This document shows positions 45,277 to 53,491 of a stretch of DNA of 64,000 nucleotides, piece after piece. Location of the stretch: positions 62,001 through 126,000 of the forward strand of contig NZ_QGGQ01000004.1 of the NCBI RefSeq assembly GCF_003148665.1, read 5' to 3'. The stretch is from Maribacter polysiphoniae (GTDB taxonomy: Bacteria > Bacteroidota > Bacteroidia > Flavobacteriales > Flavobacteriaceae). A program made the position numbers and the translations under genes. The notes below the pieces were generated by a model. It did no database searches, was not told the DNA's origin, and saw only the letters and a program-made list of their open reading frames with translations. Position 1 is the stretch's first letter; the number at the start of each line of letters is the position of its first letter.

Positions 45277-47349
45277 ATGCTTAAAACCAATCTACCACAA
45301 TCACCCCCATTGACCAAATGGCTTTTGCATATCCTATTATGCGCTGCCTTAGGCTCTTGCACTCTGCCCAACACCAAAACCGAAGCTCCCCAAACCATTG
45401 CAAATGATAGTATTTTAAGCTGGATATCCCTTGGGAGTAATTCCGAAATGCCCCTGAAGCAAAAAAACGAATTACTAAAAAAAGCATATATAGCGGCAGA
45501 CAAAAGCACCATTGATAGTGCACGAATAAAATATTATTCCAGACTTTCATTGGCCTATTTGGAACTAAATGATTCCTCTTTGTTTCGTTCGGTCAACCAT
45601 AAAGCAATTTCAATATCCAAAAAGTTGAATGATACGGTTGCTGAAGCCAATGCCCACTGGGATTTGGCTGACTTTTTTGATACAAAAATGGTAAAGGACA
45701 GTTCCTTTTACCATTATTCCGAGGCGCAAAAAAAATATGAATCCATTGGGGACAAATATCTATCGGGAAGAATGTTTTTCAATATGGCAGTACTCCAAAC
45801 CAATGTCAAGGATTATACAGGTGCGGAAATAAATGCCTTTAAGGCCATAGAAAGGTTAAAGCCCTTGGATGAATATCTAAGACTCCACCGCTGCTATAGT
45901 TTATTGGGTTCAATCACAAAGGAACTCAAGGAATATGAACGATCCCTCGAATATTTTAACCTAGCCGAGGAATACCTTTCTGAAATAGACGATGAAAAAA
46001 CCAAAAAAAATTTCTATTCCAGATTACAGAACAACATTGGTAACGTCTATAAAGATCAAGGGAATTACAAAGCCGCTAAGCGATACTACCAAAAAGCTAC
46101 ATTGAACCAAGATAGTTTACAGTTCAATCAACCTTCCATCTACGCCTTACAATTTAACAATTTAGTCCTCAGCCGCTTTAAACTGGGAGATACCTTAAAT
46201 GTTTTCAAGGATTTGGAAACCGTTAAACAGATTCGGGAAGAACAAAACGATATTGAAGGGCTTTCGTTAGTCGAATATACGTATGCAGAATACTATTTAT
46301 CGTTGAAAGACACGGTAAATGCCATGGTAAGTGCCCGACATGCAATGCAACACGCGGAGCAGGGATCCAACAACAAAAGGTTGTTGGCCTCATTGGGATT
46401 GTTGGCGCGCATCGATCCCGAAAATTCATTGAAACATACGGAAAGGTATATTGCCTTATACGATAGTCTTGTTCAACTGGAACGACAGGAACGCAATAAA
46501 TTCACACGAATACGTTTCGAAACCGATGAGTTTATCGCAGAGAATGAATCCCTAACCCGAAAAAAACAAATATGGACAGGCTTGGCATTAGGTATTTTCC
46601 TGCTTGGGGTATCCGTTTATGTGATTTTCCATCAGCGAGCAAAAAACCAAGCCTTACGTTTTCAACAGCAACAACAGACCAGTAACCAAGAGATATTCGA
46701 TTTAATGTTGTCCCAAAAGCAAAGAATCGCCGAAATAAAGAAAGCCGAGCAAAAACGAATTTCCGAAGAATTGCACGATGGGGTCCTAGGGAAAATGCTG
46801 GGGGCTAGAATGGTGCTTACCGGATTGAACAAAGTCAGCACGGAGGAAGCACTATTGGAAAGGGCTAAGGCAATAGCCGCACTAAAGGACGTTGAAGGTG
46901 AAGTACGTGCCATTTCCCATGAATTAAGTCACGCTGCCTATCATAACATAAACAACTTCATCACTTCCATTCAAGAATTACTCAAGAATGTATGTACGCT
47001 GAATCATCTTGAATATTCTTTCCAATATGATGAATCCCAAGATTGGGACACAATGAAAGGTGACATCAAAATCAATCTATATCGTATGATCCAAGAGATT
47101 TTACAAAATGCAGTCAAACACGCATCTTGTAAGAATATTTTGGTTAGTTTTGTACGAACAAATGAGGAGATTATCGTGACCATTACCGATGACGGAATAG
47201 GGTTTGTATCAAAATCGGGCAAAACCAAAACGGGTATAGGTATGCGAAACATCAGATCAAGAGTAGAAAAACTCGGCGGTACTTGGGAAATTGATAGTGT
47301 TATAAACAAAGGAACGACGATTACTTTGAATATACCGCTTAAAAATTAA
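45277..47349 (+). CDS. TPR-containing sensor histidine kinase (HisKA_3 type)
   Basis: 690 residues. An N-terminal signal ends in the lipobox ALGSC (Cys28). Residues 45-400 are TPR-like helical repeats lying outside the membrane (NIGNVYKDQGNYKAAKRYYQKA). One transmembrane helix is at about 431-450 (IWTGLALGIFLLGVSVYVIF), followed by a coiled coil, HisKA_3 with phospho-acceptor His500 in RISEELHDGVLG, and HATPase_c (ILQNAVKHA; DDGIGF; GIGMRNIRSRVEKLGG). It senses something in the periplasm and phosphorylates a partner. The NarL-type regulator 69 bp downstream is the natural one. Confidence 0.93.
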   Translation: MLKTNLPQSPPLTKWLLHILLCAALGSCTLPNTKTEAPQTIANDSILSWISLGSNSEMPLKQKNELLKKAYIAADKSTIDSARIKYYSRLSLAYLELNDSSLFRSVNHKAISISKKLNDTVAEANAHWDLADFFDTKMVKDSSFYHYSEAQKKYESIGDKYLSGRMFFNMAVLQTNVKDYTGAEINAFKAIERLKPLDEYLRLHRCYSLLGSITKELKEYERSLEYFNLAEEYLSEIDDEKTKKNFYSRLQNNIGNVYKDQGNYKAAKRYYQKATLNQDSLQFNQPSIYALQFNNLVLSRFKLGDTLNVFKDLETVKQIREEQNDIEGLSLVEYTYAEYYLSLKDTVNAMVSARHAMQHAEQGSNNKRLLASLGLLARIDPENSLKHTERYIALYDSLVQLERQERNKFTRIRFETDEFIAENESLTRKKQIWTGLALGIFLLGVSVYVIFHQRAKNQALRFQQQQQTSNQEIFDLMLSQKQRIAEIKKAEQKRISEELHDGVLGKMLGARMVLTGLNKVSTEEALLERAKAIAALKDVEGEVRAISHELSHAAYHNINNFITSIQELLKNVCTLNHLEYSFQYDESQDWDTMKGDIKINLYRMIQEILQNAVKHASCKNILVSFVRTNEEIIVTITDDGIGFVSKSGKTKTGIGMRNIRSRVEKLGGTWEIDSVINKGTTITLNIPLKN

Positions 47350-47418
47350 AAATCCAACCCAAGATGCCCCTTGGAAAACAAAATTGACACACAATAGAAT
47401 TGTACTAATAGACGGAAA

Positions 47419-48090
47419 ATGAAGATTGTACGACTTTTATCGGTAGATGACCACGCCATGACGGCCATGGGTTATAAATACATCCTGGAAGGTGCGGAAT
47501 TCGATGGCTTTCAAGTTAAGGTAGATACAGTGAATACTTTTGAAGGGGCTATTGAGAAGATTGACTTTTCGCAACGATCTTTGCCTTATGATATTCTTTT
47601 ATTGGACATATCCCTTTTTCCTACACATTCCAACGACACTAGAAGTGGTGAAGACCTTGGGATATATGCAAGGGAAAAAGTCCCAGCTTCGAAAATCGTC
47701 TTCATGTCATCATTTAGTGATAGTTACCGTATCAACAGTTTATTCAAAACCGTTGACCCTGATGGGTATATGGTAAAATCGGAAATAGATGAAAAATCAC
47801 TTTGCGCAATGGTACGAACCGTTTTGGAAAGACCGCCCTATTACACCGCAAGTGCCCTATCTGCGATTCGAAAGAAAATGGCCAATGACTTTGACCTGGT
47901 AGATGAAACCGATAAAAAAATCCTACACTATATCTCTACCGGAACCCGTACGAAGGATATAGGCCCTATTATATCGGTCGCCCCCACAACAGTGGAATCA
48001 AGAAAAAGGCAATTAAAACAACTTTTCGGTATTGAACACGGTAATGATATCGAACTTATTGAGGAGGCCAGAAAACGCGGATTCATATAA
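47419..48090 (+). CDS. NarL/LuxR-type response regulator
   Basis: 223 residues. The receiver domain has the acidic pair VDDH at 9-12, phosphoacceptor Asp63 in DILLLDIS, switch Ser in FMSSFSD and Lys in YMVKSEID. The C-terminal LuxR-type helix-turn-helix is at about 160-218 (DKKILHYISTGTRTKDIGPII; TTVESRKRQLKQLFG). All residues required for phosphorylation are present, in contrast to the nearby LytTR protein. Partner of the upstream kinase; its DNA targets may include the shared dyads in this cluster, by inference only. Confidence 0.92.
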   Translation: MKIVRLLSVDDHAMTAMGYKYILEGAEFDGFQVKVDTVNTFEGAIEKIDFSQRSLPYDILLLDISLFPTHSNDTRSGEDLGIYAREKVPASKIVFMSSFSDSYRINSLFKTVDPDGYMVKSEIDEKSLCAMVRTVLERPPYYTASALSAIRKKMANDFDLVDETDKKILHYISTGTRTKDIGPIISVAPTTVESRKRQLKQLFGIEHGNDIELIEEARKRGFI

Positions 48091-48116
48091 TCCCAGTTTT
48101 TTAACATTTTATTTCA

Positions 48117-48151
48117 TTTTTTAAATAACTAATAATCAGCTATTTAAAAAA
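48117..48151. repeat. AT-only 11-bp inverted repeat
   Basis: TTTTTTAAATA (48117-48127) and TATTTAAAAAA (48141-48151) are exact reverse complements with a 13-nt spacer. The stem is all A/T, so it is a poor terminator; it could still end the response regulator transcript or be a protein site. Confidence 0.5.
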
Positions 48152-48173
48152 CAAACTGCATTTTATAAAGGAC

Positions 48174-48232
48174 AACCTTATATTTCATAAGGTTATCCTA
48201 AGTCCTGTTTTATAGACATACCGTTAAATTTG
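48174..48232 (+). promoter_or_regulatory. Second copy of the composite regulated promoter
   Basis: AACCTTAT (48174-48181), 5 nt, ATAAGGTT (48187-48194), then TCCTAAGTCC (48196-48205), 19 bp, and an exact -7 box TAAATTTG (48225-48232). Dyad arms are identical and spacings match the copy at 43581-43638 within 1 bp. Confidence 0.65.
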
Positions 48233-48263
48233 AGGTCAATTGTAATTCAAATAGCCCTAATCA

Positions 48264-48905
48264 ATGTCTACAGCCCCCGAAAATTCTAGAAACAACTTTC
48301 CCAAAAGGCGAGCACAAAGTGCTTCCTTTAGGGGACTTTCCGCATTTACCAATAATCTTGAAAAATTCTTTTTTTCAGAAATCTCAATACGGAATAGCGC
48401 GACAAACGACAATAAGATCAGTTTGATTATCGATTTGAATTGTGATTTGAATTTACTCGATTTGGTCATAAACTCCTATAAGGGTACATGGGGAACATTC
48501 AACCAATGCAAATACTCCCTAGCGAATGAATTGGCATTATTAGAGCAGTACAATGACATTCCTTTCGACGTTGAAGAGTTTTCCATCAACCTAAAGGACA
48601 CAAGTATAATCATAAACAAAATATACGAACAAAGTATTTCCGCCCATTTGGATGCGGTTATAAGTAATCTGGAAAAACACTACGTTCAATTAACCAAAGG
48701 AAATGTTGAAGTTCCTTATGAAATTTTCATGGCTGTTTTTGAGGATGACATTTTAACACCCGATTTTGCCAGTAGCCAAACAAAAAAGACCCATAACTAT
48801 ACAAGCTATTGGGCCTTATATTTTGAATCCGAGCAAGATGCCGTTATTTACGACCTTAAGAACAACAGGTTTATCTATGAGGATTTACATATGATAAACG
48901 AATAG
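48264..48905 (+). CDS. Protein of unknown function, co-regulated with the LytTR gene
   Basis: 213 residues, no signal peptide or transmembrane helix. The N-terminal 40 residues are basic and polar (RNNFPKRRAQSASFRG). The rest is acidic with helical stretches (DVEEFSINLKDTSIIINKIYEQS; SAHLDAVISNLEKHYVQL) and a beta-rich end (YWALYFESEQDAVIYDLKNNRF). I recognise no family. The gene has its own copy of the composite promoter, which ties it to the cluster. It converges with glyA across 8 bp. Confidence 0.7.
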   Translation: MSTAPENSRNNFPKRRAQSASFRGLSAFTNNLEKFFFSEISIRNSATNDNKISLIIDLNCDLNLLDLVINSYKGTWGTFNQCKYSLANELALLEQYNDIPFDVEEFSINLKDTSIIINKIYEQSISAHLDAVISNLEKHYVQLTKGNVEVPYEIFMAVFEDDILTPDFASSQTKKTHNYTSYWALYFESEQDAVIYDLKNNRFIYEDLHMINE

Positions 48906-48913
48906 TCTGTCTA

Positions 48914-50188
48914 TCAGGCATTGTACAAAGCCCTATCTTGCATTAAAGCGTTTACCTCAATCTTAACCTGAGCTATTACATCCTCATTTTCGGCATTGGC
49001 AAGAACGCGATCGATGAAATCAACTATAGTCGACATTTCGTCTTCCTTTAACCCACGTGTAGTAATCGCTGCTGTACCAAATCGTATTCCAGAAGTTACA
49101 AATGGTGATTTATCATCGAACGGAACCATATTCTTGTTAGCCGTAATATCCGCCTTTACCAACACTTTTTCCGCATCTTTTCCTGTAATGTCCTTATTAC
49201 GCAAATCGATCAACATCATATGGTTGTCGGTTCCCCCTGAAATAATATTATATCCTTTTGCAACAAATGCTGAAGCCATGGCTGCCGCATTTTTCTTGAC
49301 CTGTAGCATATAATTCAAGTATTCATCGGTCAATGCTTCTCCAAAAGCAATGGCCTTTGCCGCAATAATATGTTCTAACGGTCCACCTTGGTTACCAGGA
49401 AAGACAGCCAAATCCAACAATGCGGACATCTTTCTCAAATTTCCATTCTTCAAACGAATTCCAAAAGGATTGTCAAAATCCTGCCCCATTAAAATCAATC
49501 CACCCCTTGGGCCACGCAAGGTTTTATGGGTCGTAGTGGTTACAACATGACAATGTGGAATCGGATCATTAAGTATGCCTTTTGCAATTAAACCAGCTGG
49601 GTGTGCTATATCTGCCATAAGGATGGCATCAACACTATCCGCGATTTCACGAAAACGTTTAAAATCCATATCACGGGAATAGGCAGAAGCTCCGGCTATG
49701 ATCAAATTTGGTTTTTCCTTTAACGCGATTTCCTGAATAGCATCATAGTTAAGTACGCCTGTCTCGGCATCCACACCATAAAATACGGGATTGTACAATC
49801 TTCCCGAAAAATTAACGGGTGAACCATGGGTTAAATGTCCTCCATGTGAAAGGTCAAATCCTAGAATCTTGTCACCAGGTTTTAAAAATGCGTGGAAAAC
49901 CGCGGCATTTGCTTGCGACCCCGAATGAGGCTGGACATTGGCATAGGTTGCCCCGAATAATTCCTTTGCCCTATCAATGGCGATTTGCTCAACTTGATCT
50001 ACTACTTCACATCCTCCGTAGTATCGTTTCCCAGGATATCCTTCGGCATATTTGTTGGTCAATACCGAGCCAGCGGCCTCCATTACCTGGGGACTGGTGA
50101 AGTTCTCTGAAGCTATAAGTTCAATACCGTTCAATTGTCTTTGTTTCTCAGCTTCTATTAAATCAAAAATGAGATGGTCACGTTGCAT
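48914..50188 (-). CDS. glyA: Serine hydroxymethyltransferase
   Basis: PLP enzyme that interconverts serine and glycine with tetrahydrofolate, the main source of one-carbon units. 424 residues from the ATG of [15 protein letters not shown]; a 12-residue upstream extension is discounted because it lacks family similarity. Motifs: [17 protein letters not shown] near 22, [15 protein letters not shown] near 44, [13 protein letters not shown] near 87, and the PLP Lys of [13 protein letters not shown] near 224. Cytoplasmic, apparently monocistronic, divergent from fahA. Confidence 0.97.
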   Translation of the reverse strand: MQRDHLIFDLIEAEKQRQLNGIELIASENFTSPQVMEAAGSVLTNKYAEGYPGKRYYGGCEVVDQVEQIAIDRAKELFGATYANVQPHSGSQANAAVFHAFLKPGDKILGFDLSHGGHLTHGSPVNFSGRLYNPVFYGVDAETGVLNYDAIQEIALKEKPNLIIAGASAYSRDMDFKRFREIADSVDAILMADIAHPAGLIAKGILNDPIPHCHVVTTTTHKTLRGPRGGLILMGQDFDNPFGIRLKNGNLRKMSALLDLAVFPGNQGGPLEHIIAAKAIAFGEALTDEYLNYMLQVKKNAAAMASAFVAKGYNIISGGTDNHMMLIDLRNKDITGKDAEKVLVKADITANKNMVPFDDKSPFVTSGIRFGTAAITTRGLKEDEMSTIVDFIDRVLANAENEDVIAQVKIEVNALMQDRALYNA

Positions 50189-50232
50189 ATTTTCTTTTAT
50201 GTTAAATGAGCCGTAAAAATACAAATTGCCAA

Positions 50233-50261
50233 TTGGTTATTGATGGAAAATAATATATTTG
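50233..50261 (+). promoter_or_regulatory. Bacteroidota promoter for fahA
   Basis: TTG (50233-50235), 18 bp, TATATTTG (50254-50261), an exact consensus -7. The ATG is at 50300. Confidence 0.65.
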
Positions 50262-50299
50262 ATTTGGAATTTATCAAATACAAATTAACAATTTGAGAT

Positions 50300-51601
50300 A
50301 TGGAGATACTTGCGAACAATCCTAATAGAAAAACTTGGATACCCACCCCGGAAAATACCGACTTTCCAATACAGAACATACCCTTCGGTGTTTTTTTAAC
50401 CCGGGATGATATTATCACCATAGGCACCCGGATCGGTGATACTGCCATAGATTTAGGGGCAATGCACCAATTGGGGTATTTTGATGGAATTCCTTTGACC
50501 GATGATATTTTTCTGCAAGACACCCTAAATGATTTTATCTCTGACGGACAAAAAACATGGCGTTTGGTGCGTAACCGTATTAGTGAGGTCTTCGAAATCG
50601 GGAATGAGACGTTGAAAAATAATGAGAACCATAAGAACATTATTCTATTTGCCCTCAATGAAATAGAAATGCAACTACCAGTGCAAATTGGTGACTATAC
50701 CGATTTTTACTCCAGTAAAGAACATGCCACCAATGTGGGTACGATGTTCCGTGACCCCGAAAATGCACTGCTTCCGAATTGGTTACATATTCCTGTAGGG
50801 TACCATGGTAGAAGTTCTACGATCATTCCCAGTGGCATACCGATTCACAGGCCCATGGGACAAACCATGCCCAAAGGTGCGGAAAAACCCATCTTCGGCC
50901 CTTCTCGATTGGTTGATTTTGAATTGGAAATGGCCTTTATCACTACGGATGCCAATTCTTTGGGAGAGCCTATTGCCGTAGAGAACGCGGAAGACCATAT
51001 TTTTGGAATGGTCTTGTTCAACGACTGGAGTGCCCGGGATATACAAAAATGGGAATATGTTCCCCTTGGACCCTTCTTGGCCAAAAGTTTTGCTTCCTCG
51101 ATTTCCCCATGGATCGTAACCTTGGATGCGTTGGCACCCTACAGATGTAAAGGTCCAAAACAAGAACCAAAGCCTTTTCCTTATTTAGCCCTTCAAGGGG
51201 AACACAGTTTTGATATTCAATTGGAAGTGGATTTGATTACACCGGAAGGCATCCCCACGACAATTTCAAAATCGAACTTCAAATACCTGTATTGGTCCAT
51301 GGCACAACAATTGGCCCATCACACCACAAACGGTTGTAAAGTCAATAGTGGTGATATGATGGGCAGTGGAACGATTTCCGGTCCAACCCCCGATTCATAT
51401 GGGTCAATGCTGGAACTTGCATGGCAAGGCACAAAACCCATTACCTTAAAGGACGGGAGTGAACGTAAATTCATTCAGGACAATGATACCGTAGTCATTA
51501 AGGGCTTTTGTGAAAGAAACGGACATCGTCTTGGTTTTGGTGAGGTTTCCACAAAACTATTGCCTGTTTTTAATTCCAAAAAAGATAAAAAGAACATGTA
51601 A
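50300..51601 (+). CDS. fahA: Fumarylacetoacetase
   Basis: Last step of tyrosine degradation: hydrolyses fumarylacetoacetate to fumarate and acetoacetate. 433 residues, normal for the two-domain enzyme. N-terminal SH3-like domain about 1-120; catalytic domain with YTDFYSSKEHATNVGTMFRD near 133 (metal Asp and catalytic His), VGYHGRSSTIIPSG near 163, FELEMAFI near 209 and NDWSARDIQKWEYVPLGPFLAK near 239. Cytoplasmic. No other tyrosine-degradation gene is adjacent. Confidence 0.96.
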   Translation: MEILANNPNRKTWIPTPENTDFPIQNIPFGVFLTRDDIITIGTRIGDTAIDLGAMHQLGYFDGIPLTDDIFLQDTLNDFISDGQKTWRLVRNRISEVFEIGNETLKNNENHKNIILFALNEIEMQLPVQIGDYTDFYSSKEHATNVGTMFRDPENALLPNWLHIPVGYHGRSSTIIPSGIPIHRPMGQTMPKGAEKPIFGPSRLVDFELEMAFITTDANSLGEPIAVENAEDHIFGMVLFNDWSARDIQKWEYVPLGPFLAKSFASSISPWIVTLDALAPYRCKGPKQEPKPFPYLALQGEHSFDIQLEVDLITPEGIPTTISKSNFKYLYWSMAQQLAHHTTNGCKVNSGDMMGSGTISGPTPDSYGSMLELAWQGTKPITLKDGSERKFIQDNDTVVIKGFCERNGHRLGFGEVSTKLLPVFNSKKDKKNM

Positions 51602-51662
51602 AAAGGTTTTTCGTCGAAACAATACGATAATTTATCGTTTTACGTTATCAACAAACACAGTT

Positions 51663-51679
51663 TTGGCACGAGTGTTGAA
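51663..51679 (+). promoter_or_regulatory. Possible sigma-54-type -24/-12 element
   Basis: TTGGCACG (51663-51670), 4 nt, TTGAA (51675-51679). The -24 half is perfect; the -12 half has GA in place of the conserved GC. It lies 31 bp before the ATG of the lipoprotein gene at 51710. No enhancer-binding protein is seen nearby, so confidence is low. Confidence 0.3.
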
Positions 51680-51709
51680 AATGTAGTATACAACGGTAAA
51701 TTAAATATC

Positions 51710-52897
51710 ATGAAGAAACTTTTACTAGTAAGCGGAATTTTACTTTTTATGTTGTCTTGCGGCGGGGTAAAAAAGACCCAACAAGCCCTAAATACAGGCA
51801 ATTATATGAACGCCATAAACAGTGCCGTTCAAAAGTTAGCGGAAAACAAAGACAAAAAAAGCAACCAATCTTATGTGCTTTTATTGGAGGAAGCCTTTCA
51901 AAAAAACACTGAGAGGGAGTTGGAACATATTGCTTTTCTACGAAAAGACGGTAATCCCGCAAATCTTGAAACTATCTATAAAGGATACGAAAACCTAAAT
52001 CGCATTCAAGAAATGATAAAACCATTATTGCCCTTGCGCATTAATGATCAAAATAGATATGCTGAGTTTTCCCTAACCAACTATGATAGTGAGATTATTG
52101 CCACAAAGGACAAACTTTCATCGTATTTGTATGATAATGCTTTAAATCTTTTGACCAATGCCACCAACAAATACGATTATAGAAAAGCCTATGATGATTT
52201 TGATTATTTGAACGAAATTAATCCTGGCTATGGCGATACTAGGTTAAAAATGGAAGAAGCCTATCAAAAGGGCCAAGATTATGTAAAGGTAGCAATGGTA
52301 AATAATACAGAAAAGATCATTCCTGTTAAGCTTGAGGAGGAACTATTGAATTTCAATGCCTTTGGATTGGAAGACAAATGGACAAAATACCACACCAACC
52401 CCCTTTCAAACATCGACTATGATTATGATATGCAAATAGAGTTAAGGGAAATCAATATTTCCCCTGAACAAGTGAACGAAAAGCAGATCATAAAGGAAAA
52501 ACAGATAAAAGACGGTCAAAAATACCTTTTGGACAATGAAGGCAATGTTGTTAAGGACAGTCTAGGCAACAAAATAAAAGTGGACAAGTTCAAAACGGTC
52601 AAATGTAATTTTTATCAGTTCACACAATTCAAAACTGCACAAGTTGCGGGCTTTATAAGCTATTTTGACCTGGAAACGAAACAACAACTAAATTCCTATC
52701 CCCTTGCCAGTGAATTTGTATTTGAACATGTGTATGCCAATTACGACGGTGATAAAAGGGCTTTGGAAAATGAATTGGTTTCCTTGTTAAACCTTGCCGC
52801 GGTTCCGTTTCCTTCAAACGAACAAATGGTATATGACGCTGGTGAAGACCTTAAAAATCGTATAAAAGGAATTATAACCTCACACCGATTCAACTAA
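51710..52897 (+). CDS. Lipoprotein of unknown function, helical repeat type
   Basis: 395 residues. Lipobox FMLSC puts the lipidated Cys at 17. The first 180 residues are helical and TPR-like (TGNYMNAINSAVQKLAENKDKK; YDYRKAYDDFDYLNEINPGYGD). The rest is a beta-rich region that ends in conserved polar segments (FYQFTQFKTAQVAGFISYFDLE; SEFVFEHVYANYDGDKRALENE). Proteins of this layout are widespread in Flavobacteriaceae with no known role. A strong bidirectional terminator follows. Confidence 0.7.
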   Translation: MKKLLLVSGILLFMLSCGGVKKTQQALNTGNYMNAINSAVQKLAENKDKKSNQSYVLLLEEAFQKNTERELEHIAFLRKDGNPANLETIYKGYENLNRIQEMIKPLLPLRINDQNRYAEFSLTNYDSEIIATKDKLSSYLYDNALNLLTNATNKYDYRKAYDDFDYLNEINPGYGDTRLKMEEAYQKGQDYVKVAMVNNTEKIIPVKLEEELLNFNAFGLEDKWTKYHTNPLSNIDYDYDMQIELREINISPEQVNEKQIIKEKQIKDGQKYLLDNEGNVVKDSLGNKIKVDKFKTVKCNFYQFTQFKTAQVAGFISYFDLETKQQLNSYPLASEFVFEHVYANYDGDKRALENELVSLLNLAAVPFPSNEQMVYDAGEDLKNRIKGIITSHRFN

Positions 52898-52933
52898 AAA
52901 AAAGGCCCTGAATTTACTTTCAGGGCTTTTTTA
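52898..52933. terminator. Bidirectional intrinsic terminator
   Basis: GCCCTGAA (52905-52912) pairs with TTCAGGGC (52919-52926), flanked by an A-run and a T-run, so it can stop the lipoprotein gene (plus) and the YtxJ-like gene (minus), whose stop codon adjoins it. Confidence 0.85.
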
Positions 52934-53329
52934 TTATATATAAGAATTAAGTTCAATGGAATTGATTCCCCCATGGGAATCATGGGCTACCACTACCCCA
53001 TTGCGTATGACCAAAAGCTGTGGCGATTGGTGCACTACCTGGAATTTGATGCCTGTTTCATTGGAAACCTCCCTAAAACTATGTAAATCCAAATAATAGA
53101 GATCGAATTGATCTTTGGGATAATCATAATTGGCATTAAACGTATTCAACACCATTCTACTGATACCACAGGTCGTTGAATGTTTAAATATTACCTGGGT
53201 CTTGTCTTTTGATTTTTCTGCAATTTCATCCAATTGATGTACCGAAACCAGGGGTTTCCATGGTACATTGGGTTGTTCTTTCTTAGGTTTTTCACCACTT
53301 TTACCAAAAAGGTCCTTAAATAATCCCAT
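52934..53329 (-). CDS. ytxJ: Bacillithiol-system YtxJ-like protein
   Basis: 131 residues with a thioredoxin-like fold: VIFKHSTTCGISRMVLNTF near 47-65 carries the single active-site Cys in a TCGIS context, then FDLYYLDLHSFREVSNET and VVHQSPQLLVIRNGVVVAHDSHGG. This is the monothiol bacilliredoxin-like family of Bacillus and Bacteroidota, thought to remove bacillithiol from protein thiols. Cytoplasmic. Divergent from clpB across 162 bp. Confidence 0.88.
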   Translation of the reverse strand: MGLFKDLFGKSGEKPKKEQPNVPWKPLVSVHQLDEIAEKSKDKTQVIFKHSTTCGISRMVLNTFNANYDYPKDQFDLYYLDLHSFREVSNETGIKFQVVHQSPQLLVIRNGVVVAHDSHGGINSIELNSYI

Positions 53330-53405
53330 AGTGTGTTTTTATCTCTAAGTCGCTTATAATCCAAATCCTTACTCTGCCGTAATGTCTTGTGTTTTTAGGC
53401 TTTTA

Positions 53406-53420
53406 CAGACATTTTGTCTG
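53406..53420. promoter_or_regulatory. Small palindrome upstream of clpB
   Basis: CAGACA (53406-53411), 3 nt, TGTCTG (53415-53420), a perfect 6-bp dyad 72 bp before the clpB ATG. A regulatory site for the heat-shock gene is possible, but no matching known operator comes to mind. Confidence 0.3.
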
Positions 53421-53491
53421 CTTGTTCTACTTGGTAGGATTATTGACATTCATATATCAAAAGTAATCTATAACAAGAAAAAACAACGCTG

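Noticed and set aside
50189-50658. Minus-strand frame across the glyA-fahA divergent region
   Set aside because: It is antisense to fahA and has no protein features; the region contains the fahA promoter.
53466-53491. Classical -35/-10 style heat-shock promoter (TTGACA ... TATAAC) before clpB
   Set aside because: The spacing is too wide and Bacteroidota do not use that consensus.
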